NCBI RefSeq assembly: GCF_013409575.1
Contig: NZ_JACCCY010000007.1
Location: 1-64,000 of the forward strand
Source: Macellibacteroides fermentans
GTDB lineage: Bacteria > Bacteroidota > Bacteroidia > Bacteroidales > Tannerellaceae
Direction: 5' to 3'
Length of the DNA: 64,000 bases
Below are positions 1 to 8,330 of this stretch, in pieces (within the stretch, counting starts at the first letter, position 1; each line of letters starts with the position of its first letter). The notes below the pieces were generated by a model that was not told the DNA's origin, searched no databases, and saw only the letters and a list, made by a program, of their open reading frames with translations. A program made the position numbers and the translations under genes.

Positions 1-5
1 CCTAT

Positions 6-2053
6 ATGCCACTCACGATAGCCGGTATGCTATTGTTGTTCCGGAGTAAATTTCTTTGGGGAGCGGTGCTGTTTACCTTGGGTGTAGCCCTTTCGGTATT
101 GAACGGTCACTTACAGATCACCTATTACCTGGCGCTGCTTTGTCTGTTTATCTACATCGGCTTCGCCTGGGATCAGATCCGCCAAAAGGCAATGGTTCCG
201 CTGGTGAAGATTTCGGGTGTTATGCTTGTGTGTGTTATCCTGGCTGTGTTACCTAACTTAGGGAATCTGTATGCCAACTGGGAGATGAGTAAAACCTCCA
301 TGCGCGGTCCTACGGAACTTACGCAGGCAACTACAGGAAGTGCCGCCAAAGTGTCCGACGGTCTGGACAAAGAATATGCCTTTGCCTGGGAGTTACGGCA
401 AGGGAGAGCTGCTCACCTTATTAGTACCCAATGCCTACGGAGGAGCTTCGGGAGGTACATTGGACAATAATTCAAACCTATACAAGGAGCTTCGGAGTAA
501 AGGAGCCCAGTTAGGTAACGATGTGCAGAGTTACACCTATTGGGGCGATAAGATATTTACCTCTGTCCGGTTTACTTCGGCGCTATCGTCCTGTTTCTTG
601 TTCGTACTGGGACTGTTCGTGGTTCCCGGAAAGCTGAAATGGTGGATGCTGGGAGGTTCTGTTTTTCTTACCCTTGCTGGCATTGGGAAAGAACTTTGAC
701 CGGCCTTCAACGATTTTATGTTTCATAACCTGGCCCATGTACAACAAGTTCCGTACGGTGGAGATGGCTTTGGTGATTCCGGGACTTGTATTCCCGCTCA
801 TTGCCTTCTGGGGATTGAAGGAGATCCTTTCCGGAAAGGTGGACGTGGAACCTTGCTGAAGCGGGGAACCCTTACGGCTTTAGGGCTTACAGGCGGTATT
901 TGTCTGATTCTTTGGTTGATGCCGGCCCTGTTCCTCGATTTCCGCTCGCCCATGGATACCCAGTATCACGATGCCGCGACTGGTAGTACAATGCCTTGCT
1001 GACTGGACCGTAAATCTCTGGCACAGGCAGATGCTTTACGCTCGTTGATTTTTATTCTGCTGGGCGTATCTCTTTTGTTCTGGTATTTTAAAGCGAAGAA
1101 CAAAGAGAAAACAGCTGTATATGTTGGTGTGGGAATAGCTATCCTTATGGTTGGCCGACCTATGGAGTGTGGACAAGCGCTACCTTAATGGCGACGACTT
1201 TGTACGTGAGCAACCTGCCGAGACCTATAAGGCAACGGTGGCCGATAAAGAAATACTGAAGGATACAGATCCCTCTTTCCGGGTGTTGAACCTGAATAAT
1301 CCATTCCAGGAAACTACAACTTCATTTTATCATAAATCCATTGGAGGTTACCATGCTGCCAAGTTGCGCAGGTATCAGGAGTTGATTGACCATCGTCTGA
1401 CGGGTGAGATACAGTCGATCATGAAAACTTTCCAACAGGCAAAGACTGCCGATGATGTGATCAAAGGACTGATGGTTTGTCCTACGTTGAATATGCTGAA
1501 TATGCGCTATATCATTTACAATCCGGAACAGGCTCCTATACGCAATCCTTTCGCCTATGGAAACGCATGGTTTGCCCAAAAGGTGGAGATGGTGGACAAT
1601 GCCGATGCCGAGATGGCTGCAATGAATCAGTTCAATCCGTTGATGGTGGCGGTTGTCGACAAACTTTTTGCTGCCGATCTGGAAGGTTTCACTCCTCAAC
1701 CGGATTCTACGGCAACGATTGCACTTACCGATTACAAGCCGAATGTGGTTACATACCAGTCAAATACAAAAACCGAACAGCTTGCCATCTTCTCCGAGAT
1801 TTATTATCAACCCGGATGGAAAGCTTTTGTGGATGGGAAGGAAACGCCTCATTTCCGTGCCGACTGGACATTACGCGCCCTTCGCGTACCTGCCGGCGAA
1901 CATCAGATTGTATTCCGCTTCGAACCTGACAACTACATTATGGCAACCCAGGTTGCATCGGTAAGCTCGCTGATTATCCTGTTGCTGCTGGCCGGAGCCA
2001 TAGCCTGGTCGGTATGGAATACCCTTAAGAAGGATAAAGAGCTGCAGAAATAG
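6..2053 (+). pseudogene. YfhO-like multi-spanning membrane protein, broken by multiple frameshifts and cut by the window start
   Basis: The reading frame starts in frame 3 (6-470) and the same protein continues in frame 1 (about 395-699), frame 2 (674-859), frame 1 (860-1002) and frame 2 (1151-2053). Joined, it gives several hydrophobic membrane segments, a conserved PMYNKFRTVEMAL stretch near 740-780, a periplasmic domain, and a final membrane segment near 1960-2010. This matches YfhO-family proteins of Bacteroidota (usually about 800 residues), polytopic proteins tied to cell-envelope glycosylation. Each break is a one-base change, such as an extra G near 389, an extra G near 733, a missing T near 854 and an extra T near 1148. 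The last 300 codons are intact. It is either a decayed gene or poor sequence at a contig end; the 5' end lies outside the window. The family call is fairly sure, pseudogene status is not. Confidence 0.7.
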
Positions 2054-2079
2054 ATTACTCAAGTTTTTAAAAAACAGAA

Positions 2080-2114
2080 GAGGGTGTGTCATTACTTAGT
2101 TTTGACACACCCTC
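2080..2114. terminator. Bidirectional hairpin terminator
   Basis: The 12-bp arms GAGGGTGTGTCA (2080-2091) and TGACACACCCTC (2103-2114) flank an 11-nt loop, with T-rich sequence after the second arm and A-rich sequence before the first. It sits between the converging YfhO-like gene and the DUF4252 operon and can serve both. Confidence 0.85.
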
Positions 2115-2142
2115 TTTCATTTATTTGCAGTACCATTTTATC

Positions 2143-2613
2143 TTATTTATCCATGTCTTTGGTAATTTCCTGGATATCCTGCAGGGTAAAATTCCCAAGC
2201 AGCTGTATCACCGTAAACCCATCTTCGGTATCTGCCAGCATCAGCATGTCTTTTACCAGATCTCCTTTCATTACGGCATAGAAGGTTGCCTTGGTTTTAC
2301 CGTCGCGAACGCGCATTAGCTCTTCGTGTTGTTTGGTTACCAACTGAGAAAACTCGTTGCGCATCTTCACTGTCAGATCCTTGCGTTCGGTGGTAAGTAC
2401 CTGCAATGATTCCACTTTCCCTTTCATGTTCATCAGATTTAATCCTGCTGTCTGCATGGTGGGCATCATTTTAAACATGGCCTTCGAGATATAGACCGAA
2501 GTAACATTGTCCATGTCGGCGTATTTTTCGAACAGTTTACTGGTTGTCTGCGCCAGACCAGCCTGACTGAATACGATGCACAGAAGTGCGAGTATGATAT
2601 ATTTTGCTTTCAT
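2143..2613 (-). CDS. DUF4252 domain exported protein (second copy)
   Basis: This 156-residue protein has a Sec signal peptide (MKAKYIILALLCIVFSQAGLAQ, cut after about residue 21) followed by one DUF4252 domain, a family of unknown role found in Bacteroidota and often encoded beside ECF sigma factors. Seen features are the N-terminal KLFEKYADMDNVTSVYISKAMF segment and a C-terminal helix ending in DIQEITKDMDK. It is the last gene of a four-gene minus-strand operon and overlaps the preceding gene by 4 bp, so it is probably translationally coupled. It is a distant paralogue of the gene at 3515-3970, so the sigma factor is flanked by two copies of the family. No catalytic residues can be named. 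The periplasmic or envelope location is inferred from the signal peptide. Confidence 0.85.
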   Translation of the reverse strand: MKAKYIILALLCIVFSQAGLAQTTSKLFEKYADMDNVTSVYISKAMFKMMPTMQTAGLNLMNMKGKVESLQVLTTERKDLTVKMRNEFSQLVTKQHEELMRVRDGKTKATFYAVMKGDLVKDMLMLADTEDGFTVIQLLGNFTLQDIQEITKDMDK

Positions 2614-3026
2614 TGTATCTCTTCTTTATTATTCAATTGTTTGTTTACGATTTTATTTACCTTGTGAATTTCCTGCTGAGCGTCAGACACCTCGTCCAAT
2701 CCTTTGTTCAGCTGAGTGGACATAAAGGCGAGCGCTTTATTTGCAGCGATGGCAGCCTCCATCGGATCAGAGAATGTATCGGCAGTGGTAGGTTTCTGCT
2801 GAACATATTCCGTCTGGAAAAAGAGAGCGGTGCCAATCACCAGAGCCGCCGCAACGCCTCCGCACCAGTATATGAAACGCCTTCTTACCAAAGAAATCTT
2901 CTTGGTCTGTTCTCCGGCAGCCAGGTTGTCGATATACTGTTCCAATCTTTCCGACAGGCCTTCGGGCAGCCTTCCATCCTCTTGCAGTGCCTTGTCGATT
3001 AGTTCGTCTATCTGTTTATCGTTCAT
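2610..3026 (-). CDS. Single-pass membrane protein downstream of ECF sigma, candidate anti-sigma factor
   Basis: This 138-residue protein has a charged cytoplasmic N-terminus (about residues 1-50, starting MNDKQIDELIDKALQEDG), one membrane segment (about 52-70, YWCGGVAAALVIGTALFF) and a periplasmic tail of about 65 residues with helical character. The layout and its position directly after the ECF sigma gene (11-bp overlap) fit a small membrane anti-sigma factor, but no ZAS-type His-Cys-Cys motif is visible, so this is inference. It overlaps the next gene, a DUF4252 protein, by 4 bp. An alternative is an envelope protein of unknown role whose levels are tied to the sigma factor. Confidence 0.7.
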   Translation of the reverse strand: MNDKQIDELIDKALQEDGRLPEGLSERLEQYIDNLAAGEQTKKISLVRRRFIYWCGGVAAALVIGTALFFQTEYVQQKPTTADTFSDPMEAAIAANKALAFMSTQLNKGLDEVSDAQQEIHKVNKIVNKQLNNKEEIQ

Positions 3027-3525
3027 ATACGTTTAGTTTTATGTATTGCTCTTTAATAATTTTACGTGCCCGCGAAAGCAGTGTGCGCACATTGACAGCA
3101 CTGAATCCGGTAATCTCTTCTATCTCCTCCATGGAACAGTCGCCAAAACCTCTTAGTTTCAAAACCCTCTTCTGGTTTTCCGGCAGCTGCTCAATCAGCT
3201 GTGCTACCCTTTCAACCTCGTCTGCATTTTCGAGTACGGTATCGGGCGTGTTGTAGCTGGCAATTGTAATGGTATCCAGACTATCTTCGTAGCGTCCCGA
3301 TTTAGAAGACCGGAGAAAATCCATGCAAAGGTTTTTAATAAGGGTGACCGAAAAGGCCTCCGGATTGATAATGTTTGTAAGTTCCTCCCGTTTGTTCCAT
3401 AGTTTGCAATAAGCCTCCTGAAGAATGTCTTCGGCATCGTCTTTATTACCCGTAAGGGCATAGGCAACGCGGAAAAGCTTCGGATGCAACGGAAGGAACG
3501 TCTGTTTGAATTGATCAGGACTCAC
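3016..3525 (-). CDS. ECF RNA polymerase sigma factor
   Basis: This 169-residue sigma-70 family protein of the extracytoplasmic-function group carries region 2 (about residues 12-78, with YALTGNKDDAEDILQEAYCKLW and the DFLRSSKSGR end) and region 4 (about 112-162, with LPENQKRVLKLRGFGDCSMEEI and a VNVRTLLSRARK helix-turn-helix). Length is normal. It directs RNA polymerase to envelope-responsive promoters. It is gene two of a four-gene operon and overlaps both neighbours by 11 bp. A likely self-recognised promoter lies at 4047-4075, ahead of the first gene, which suggests autoregulation. The regulator acting on it is probably the membrane protein encoded next. Confidence 0.93.
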   Translation of the reverse strand: MSPDQFKQTFLPLHPKLFRVAYALTGNKDDAEDILQEAYCKLWNKREELTNIINPEAFSVTLIKNLCMDFLRSSKSGRYEDSLDTITIASYNTPDTVLENADEVERVAQLIEQLPENQKRVLKLRGFGDCSMEEIEEITGFSAVNVRTLLSRARKIIKEQYIKLNVYER

Positions 3526-3970
3526 CTTTACCGTGTTTGTTAACCATCCGTTCGATGTCTGATGGTTTGATTTTACCTTTTATACGTACCAATGCTGCGT
3601 CGCTGCCTGTGGTTACGATCACCATCTCGCGGATCATCTCATTTTCGATGCGGACCAGCACTTTGGTGCGTTCTCCGTTTTCGTTGGCGTTGACCATTGT
3701 CTCAAACTTATTGTCTTTAAGCTGGCTCACCGCCTTGCTTAGTTTTTCCTTTACATCATTGGTGCAGTCTTCCAACGAATACACCTCTATCCCGTCTACC
3801 CCCATCGTGTCCGAAAACAGACTCGCAAATTTCATGGTGATCTGTCCCATGCTGATGGTAGTTACATTGTTCATTTTCGAAAACTCCTTGAACAGGTCGT
3901 TTACATTTTTCTGACTATATCCTGCCTGGCATATGATTACGAGTGCCAGTATGGCCATGATTTTTTTCAT
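3515..3970 (-). CDS. DUF4252 domain exported protein (first copy)
   Basis: This 151-residue protein has a signal peptide (MKKIMAILALVIICQAGYSQ) and a DUF4252 domain starting at NVNDLFKEFSKMNNVTTISM and ending in a KIKPSDIERMVNKHGKG helix. It opens a four-gene minus-strand operon and overlaps the ECF sigma gene by 11 bp. The same family closes the operon, so the two secreted proteins bracket the sigma and membrane protein genes. The function of the family is unknown. Position suggests either an envelope sensor component or a main target of the sigma factor. Confidence 0.87.
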   Translation of the reverse strand: MKKIMAILALVIICQAGYSQKNVNDLFKEFSKMNNVTTISMGQITMKFASLFSDTMGVDGIEVYSLEDCTNDVKEKLSKAVSQLKDNKFETMVNANENGERTKVLVRIENEMIREMVIVTTGSDAALVRIKGKIKPSDIERMVNKHGKGES

Positions 3971-4046
3971 ATCTTTTTAAAATTTAAATTGTTGAATCTG
4001 TTTTCATCCCTCTTCCATGTGCACCTTTGGCGAGGCATTCAAAAAG

Positions 4047-4075
4047 TAGACGGCACAGCCTTGCAGGTTGTTACA
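4047..4075 (-). promoter_or_regulatory. ECF-type promoter of the DUF4252/sigma operon
   Basis: On the minus strand a TGTAAC box (4070-4075) is followed by about 17 bp and a CGTCTA box (4047-4052). GTAAC and CGTC-type elements at this spacing are a common ECF promoter pattern. It lies about 77 bp upstream of the first gene of the operon, which encodes its own ECF sigma, so autoregulation is likely. No housekeeping TAnnTTTG box is seen nearer the gene. Confidence 0.6.
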
Positions 4076-4486
4076 AAAAAACGGAATAAATTTATAAAAT
4101 AATTCGTGTCGGCCTATCTCATTATTCTACTGAAATTTATTCATCGAAAACGATTTGTGCGAAAAACATCTGTCATTTGTCATTTTTCAGCTCGGATCCC
4201 TTTATTGAAGAGGGTTGTGAGGATGATAGATGTCTTGTGACGGATGCAGATCATCTGTCATCTGTCATCCCGTACGGCTCCACTTCGGTTCCAGTCAAAT
4301 CAAACCGCAGGCTTTACATAGTCCATTTTAATGAGTCTGTTTTATACACAAGCATCCGGGTACGAAGGAGATTTTCATCGTATTCTTTCTGTTCAGAGAG
4401 GATGCATAACCAATGGTTAGTCTTAACACAACGATGAACTAATCCAATCACTACCATGAACTATTTTTTTCATAACGAGCCATTAT

Positions 4487-4580
4487 TCGTTTGACATATG
4501 TTAAACGCAAGTTACCCAATTGTTGAACGCAAGTTACTCATATGTTGAATGCAAGTCATCCAATTGTCAAACGAATAGTA
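4487..4580. repeat. Four tandem imperfect 22-23 bp repeats between inverted outer arms
   Basis: Units begin at about 4496, 4518, 4540 and 4562, alternating CATATG and CAATTG starts followed by TTGAACGCAAGTTACTC-like sequence. The outer edges are inverted relative to each other: ATTATTCGTTTGACATATG on the left against CAATTGTCAAACGAATAGT on the right, so the block can fold or be bound symmetrically. Function unknown; it lies about 190 bp before the metallopeptidase gene. Confidence 0.6.
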
Positions 4581-4731
4581 TGCTACTGCGTTACGAATAG
4601 TTGTCCGTATACTAAAGATTAAAACCCTTAAGGGAATATAGTACGTTATTGCCTAAATGAAATTACAACGTAGTGGACTTTCTTTTAATGGATAGTTAAT
4701 ACTTGATTTAATATTTTTCGGTTTAATTCTG

Positions 4732-4739
4732 TAGATTTG
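4732..4739 (+). promoter_or_regulatory. Bacteroidota -7 box upstream of the BSP peptidase gene
   Basis: TAGATTTG fits the TAnnTTTG consensus and lies 27 bp before the start codon. No clear -33 TTG at the usual 19-21 bp spacing is seen. Confidence 0.5.
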
Positions 4740-4765
4740 TACTTTAAATTAAATATAGACCTATT

Positions 4766-5587
4766 ATGAGTGTGTTTAAATCTTATTTCTTGTCAGGACT
4801 TTTGTGTATGGGCTTACTGCAAGCCAATGATGTGGTTTCGCAATCTTCAACCTCGAAGGATAATGTATCGTGGAGCAATTATCCGGTTGGTAACATTATT
4901 TTTAAATCCTTGTCGCCCGAAACAGAAGGGGCTCGTATTTATCATGAATTGGTGTCGAATCCGGAAGATTATATTGCTTTGCAAGCACGGAAGGTATTAG
5001 AAACGCTTTATTTTTCTCCTTCTGATAGCATTCCGGGTATAAAAACGATTCATTATACCTTGAAAGAGTACGATGGGATTTCGGCAAAGGGGGGTAATCC
5101 TCCAACTATTTATATAGATTACAGTACAAAATGGGTGGAAAAAACCTTTGGAAAAGAATTGAATAAAGAAAAAGTAGATTATGAAACCCGCGGTGTTTTA
5201 TATCATGAGCTAACGCATGGTTTTCAGTTAGAACCTCAGGGAATAGGCTCTTATGGAACAAATAAGACTTTCTTTGCAATGATTGAAGGTGTGGCAGATG
5301 CTGTCCGTCTGCTTAACGGTTGCTTTACAGAAAAAGACAGACCCAAAGGTGGCAGCTATATGGATGGTTACCGGACCACTGGATTCTTTCTTGCTTGGCT
5401 GACAAAGACAAAGGATCCGGATTTTCTTAAAAAGTTCAATCAAAGCACATTAAAGGTTATTCCCTGGTCGTTCGATGGAGCGATCAAGTACGCCTTAGGG
5501 AATCAATTCCAGGTAGATGGTCTTTGGAATCAGTATCTTACAGAAATGGGAGATATAGCTGTAGCAAATAATCAGGATCCCCGTTAA
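4766..5587 (+). CDS. Secreted BSP-family (plant basic secretory protein-like) zinc metallopeptidase
   Basis: This 273-residue protein has an N-terminal signal peptide (about residues 1-25) and a single domain resembling the basic secretory protein peptidase family of plants and bacteria. The zinc-binding motif HELTH is at residues 147-151 in YHELTHGFQLEP, and a downstream MIEGVADAVRL helix supplies the usual conserved acidic residue. The C-terminal helical part (GYRTTGFFLAWLTKTKDP) also fits the family. It probably cleaves proteins or peptides outside the cytoplasm; the substrate is unknown. There is no lipobox and no T9SS sorting domain. It is monocistronic, with a TAnnTTTG promoter 27 bp upstream. 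Confidence 0.85.
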   Translation: MSVFKSYFLSGLLCMGLLQANDVVSQSSTSKDNVSWSNYPVGNIIFKSLSPETEGARIYHELVSNPEDYIALQARKVLETLYFSPSDSIPGIKTIHYTLKEYDGISAKGGNPPTIYIDYSTKWVEKTFGKELNKEKVDYETRGVLYHELTHGFQLEPQGIGSYGTNKTFFAMIEGVADAVRLLNGCFTEKDRPKGGSYMDGYRTTGFFLAWLTKTKDPDFLKKFNQSTLKVIPWSFDGAIKYALGNQFQVDGLWNQYLTEMGDIAVANNQDPR

Positions 5588-5620
5588 GTAAGCAGAAGAA
5601 AGAGGCATTGTTACGGAAAA

Positions 5621-6739
5621 TTATAATGTTTGAACGTAGTTTATAACTTTTCCTGCAAAAGTTTCCCACGATAGTGCCTTTTTCTCTGTCTCTATATTCT
5701 TGAGGCAGGTTGCCAGCTGGTCGTTTTTAAAAAGGGTCAGGATAGCTTCTTCAATGGCTTGGGCTGTTATGGCAGAGGTTACTATACCGGTTTTCGGGAT
5801 ATCAATGCTTGCCGGGAAATCGCCCACCGGAGTACTTATCATCGGGGTGTCGAAATGGTACGCAATAGATACGACTCCGCTTTGTGTGGCCGAACGATAG
5901 GGCAGTATCAAAGCATCTGCTGCCGAGAAGTAGTCGCTGATCTCATTGTCATTTATATACCGGTTGAATACCCTGATTCGCTCTTTCGCACCGGAAGCAT
6001 CGATCTGATGCTGGTATTTATCGAAGCTGCCGTAGCATTCGCCGGCAATTACAAGCTGATAGGTGTTATCCAGATGCGACATGGCTTCGATCAGCAAATC
6101 AAGTCCTTTATAATGGCGGATCAGTCCGAAAAAGAGTAATGTTTTTTTATCCGGATCAAGCCCCAGCGTGGTGCAGGCTTCCGACCGGTCTTTTCGTTCG
6201 CCGAATTGGTTGTACAGGGGATGCGGACTCACCATACAGGGGGCCGCGGGACGGATAGCGTGTAAATCGTTTTTTACATTTTCGCTGAGGGTGATAAATC
6301 CATGACACTGATTGAAAAACAGCTTAGCCAACGGCTTATCCATGGGCCGGGCTTCGTGAGGATAGGCATTGTGAAGCAACGCCACCACTTTACAGCTTTT
6401 TTTCATCCGGTTGGCTATGTGGGCATAACCGGGTACAAAGAAGCTCATCCAATAGGAGATGATAATCAGATCCGGCGCAAACTCTCTCAACGCTTTTTCC
6501 GTAGCAAAATAGCTGAAAGGATTGATGCTGTCTAATGTCCGAACACTTTCAACCACTTCTGCCTGATCGTCTTTATCTACATATTGTGTCTTTCCGGGGA
6601 ATAATATGCCGGGATATAGTCGCTTGAAGTTAAATGCTTTAACCTGGTGTTCTTTGCCAAGCTCGTCATAAAGCATGGCGCTGAACTGGGCGATTCCGCC
6701 CCGGTAAGGATAAAATGGAGAGAGGATGGCAATCTTCAT
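5621..6739 (-). CDS. Glycosyltransferase family 4 protein
   Basis: This is a GT-B fold glycosyltransferase of about 372 residues. The N-terminal Rossmann domain opens with MKIAILSPFYPYRGGIAQF. The C-terminal domain (about 200-360) has LLFFGLIRHYKGLDLLIEA, the Glu-region segment LILPYRSATQSGVVSIAYHF and the STPVGDFP nucleotide-sugar loop. It transfers a sugar from a nucleotide donor, probably to a cell-surface glycan or lipid; the acceptor is unknown. The start at 6739 is preferred because the longer frame, back to 6796, would run through the sahH terminator hairpin (6765-6792); an ATG at 6751 is also possible. It lies just downstream of sahH on the same strand and needs its own promoter or readthrough. 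Confidence 0.9.
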   Translation of the reverse strand: MKIAILSPFYPYRGGIAQFSAMLYDELGKEHQVKAFNFKRLYPGILFPGKTQYVDKDDQAEVVESVRTLDSINPFSYFATEKALREFAPDLIIISYWMSFFVPGYAHIANRMKKSCKVVALLHNAYPHEARPMDKPLAKLFFNQCHGFITLSENVKNDLHAIRPAAPCMVSPHPLYNQFGERKDRSEACTTLGLDPDKKTLLFFGLIRHYKGLDLLIEAMSHLDNTYQLVIAGECYGSFDKYQHQIDASGAKERIRVFNRYINDNEISDYFSAADALILPYRSATQSGVVSIAYHFDTPMISTPVGDFPASIDIPKTGIVTSAITAQAIEEAILTLFKNDQLATCLKNIETEKKALSWETFAGKVINYVQTL

Positions 6740-6764
6740 AATTGGATACATAGTGAAAGAAAAG

Positions 6765-6792
6765 AGGGTGAACCGTGTTGCCGGTTCACCCT
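6765..6792 (-). terminator. Rho-independent terminator of sahH
   Basis: Arms AGGGTGAACC (6765-6774) and GGTTCACCCT (6783-6792) form a 10-bp stem with an 8-nt loop. On the minus strand it is followed by CTTTTCTTTC, and it lies right after the sahH stop codon. Confidence 0.85.
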
Positions 6793-6800
6793 TCATTATA

Positions 6801-8219
6801 TTAATATCTGTAGTGTTCCGGTTTATAAGGTCCGTCTACGGGTACACCGATGTAATCGGCCTGCTTTTCACTTAAAACAGACAGTTTCACACCGATACGT
6901 TCCAGATGCAGGCGGGCTACCTCTTCGTCGAGTCGTTTAGGCAGGCGATAAACACCTATTTCGTAAGCCATCTGCCACAGATCTATTTGTGCCAGAACCT
7001 GGTTTGTAAATGAATTGCTCATTACAAAAGAGGGGTGTCCGGTTGCACAACCCAGGTTTACCAAACGTCCTTCGGCCAACAGGAAGATGGAGTTCCCGGT
7101 TGGAAAGGTGTACTTGTCTACCTGTGGTTTGATGTTTGTATGTTTGATATTTGGATAATTAACCAGCTTGTCTACCTGAATCTCGTTGTCGAAATGGCCG
7201 ATGTTACATACAATAGCCTGATCTTTCATCTGAGCCATATGCTCGATGGTGATGATATCGCAGTTTCCGGTAGTGGTAACAAATATGTTACCCTCTTTAA
7301 CCGCCTCTTCCATGGTGGTTACTTCAAATCCTTCCATGGCAGCCTGCAATGCACAGATCGGGTCTATTTCGGTCACGATCACACGTGCACCGTACGAACG
7401 CATGGAACGGGCACATCCTTTACCTACATCACCATAACCCAGAACAACTACTACCTTACCGGCAATCATTACATCGGTGGCACGTTTGATACCATCGGCC
7501 AGCGATTCGCGGCAACCGTACAGATTATCGAATTTGGATTTGGTTACCGAGTCGTTTACATTGATGGCAGGAACCAGCAATTCCCCTTTTTCCATCATCT
7601 GGTAAAGACGATGTACACCGGTGGTTGTCTCTTCTGAAACCCCTTTCATCTCTTCAACCGCACGATGCCAGCGCTGGTTATCTTCGGCCAGAATAGTATT
7701 GAGTGTATCCAGAATAACCTGCTCTTCATGATTGCCGCCTTTACGGTTGATGGTTTCGGCGTCTATTTCGGCACGGTATCCCATATGTACCAACAGGGAA
7801 GCATCACCTCCGTCGTCTACAATCATATGCGGACCTTTTCCTTCGGGGAAACGGAGTGCCATGTCTGTACACCACCAGTATTCTTCGAGGGATTCTCCTT
7901 TCCACGCAAATACAGGTACGCCTGTGGCGGCAATGGCGGCGGCGGCATGATCCTGCGTAGAGAAAATATTACAGCTTGCCCAGCGAACATCGGCTCCCAG
8001 AGCAACCAATGTCTCGATCAGAACGGCCGTCTGAATAGTCATGTGCAATGAGCCGGTAATTCGGGCGCCTTTTAGCGGCTGTTTATCGGCATACTTGGCA
8101 CGAAGCGCCATTAAACCCGGCATTTCGTGTTCGGCGATTTCAATCTCCTTGCGACCAAACTCGGCCAAACTCATATCCGCTACTTTATAAGGCAGCGTGG
8201 TTGGAAATAGTTGTGACAT
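6801..8219 (-). CDS. ahcY: S-adenosyl-L-homocysteine hydrolase
   Basis: This 472-residue adenosylhomocysteinase reversibly splits S-adenosylhomocysteine into adenosine and homocysteine in the cytoplasm, relieving product inhibition of methyltransferases. Seen are the substrate domain ([31 protein letters not shown]), the NAD-binding Rossmann motif [10 protein letters not shown] (about residue 255), the NIGHFDNEI loop and the C-terminal [11 protein letters not shown] tail that completes the neighbouring subunit's NAD site. A TTG codon 10 codons upstream in the same frame falls inside the promoter -7 box, so the ATG at 8219 is the start. It is monocistronic, with its own promoter and terminator. 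Confidence 0.97.
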   Translation of the reverse strand: MSQLFPTTLPYKVADMSLAEFGRKEIEIAEHEMPGLMALRAKYADKQPLKGARITGSLHMTIQTAVLIETLVALGADVRWASCNIFSTQDHAAAAIAATGVPVFAWKGESLEEYWWCTDMALRFPEGKGPHMIVDDGGDASLLVHMGYRAEIDAETINRKGGNHEEQVILDTLNTILAEDNQRWHRAVEEMKGVSEETTTGVHRLYQMMEKGELLVPAINVNDSVTKSKFDNLYGCRESLADGIKRATDVMIAGKVVVVLGYGDVGKGCARSMRSYGARVIVTEIDPICALQAAMEGFEVTTMEEAVKEGNIFVTTTGNCDIITIEHMAQMKDQAIVCNIGHFDNEIQVDKLVNYPNIKHTNIKPQVDKYTFPTGNSIFLLAEGRLVNLGCATGHPSFVMSNSFTNQVLAQIDLWQMAYEIGVYRLPKRLDEEVARLHLERIGVKLSVLSEKQADYIGVPVDGPYKPEHYRY

Positions 8220-8246
8220 ATTGAATAAAATAGATTGTTCAGTTTG

Positions 8247-8254
8247 CAAAGGTA
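8247..8254 (-). promoter_or_regulatory. -7 box of the sahH promoter
   Basis: Minus-strand TACCTTTG matches TAnnTTTG. Transcription would begin near 8240, leaving a leader of about 20 nt before the ATG at 8219 and excluding the longer TTG start at 8249. Confidence 0.65.
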
Positions 8255-8291
8255 AATAAAAAGCATGAAGTTAGTTGTTAAGGAAAAGAAA

Positions 8292-8322
8292 AAGAGAGCT
8301 TTCCATAGGGGAAGGCTCTCTT
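8292..8322 (-). terminator. Terminator downstream of the acyl-CoA ligase operon
   Basis: AAGAGAGCTTTCC (8292-8304) pairs with GGAAGGCTCTCTT (8310-8322), with T-rich sequence following on the minus strand. It lies 9 bp after the ligase stop codon. Confidence 0.8.
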
Positions 8323-8330
8323 CTATATGC

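Larger units (their letters stand above)
3971..4765. other. 795-bp gene-free interval with short repeats
   Basis: No convincing gene is present. It holds the ECF promoter (4047-4075), two copies of CATCTGTCATYTGTCAT (4167-4183 and 4252-4268), a block of about 22-bp imperfect repeats (4487-4580), and the promoter of the following gene. An 86-codon open frame at 4177-4437 has no recognisable domain and lies across the CATCTGTCAT repeats, so it is not called. Confidence 0.6.

Noticed and set aside
4177-4437. 86-codon open frame in the long intergenic region
   Set aside because: No recognisable domain; it starts in and spans the CATCTGTCAT repeats, and no promoter or start context supports it.
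6740-6796. Longer N-terminus of the glycosyltransferase
   Set aside because: It would translate through the sahH terminator hairpin and lacks similarity to family N-termini, which begin MKIAILSPFYP.
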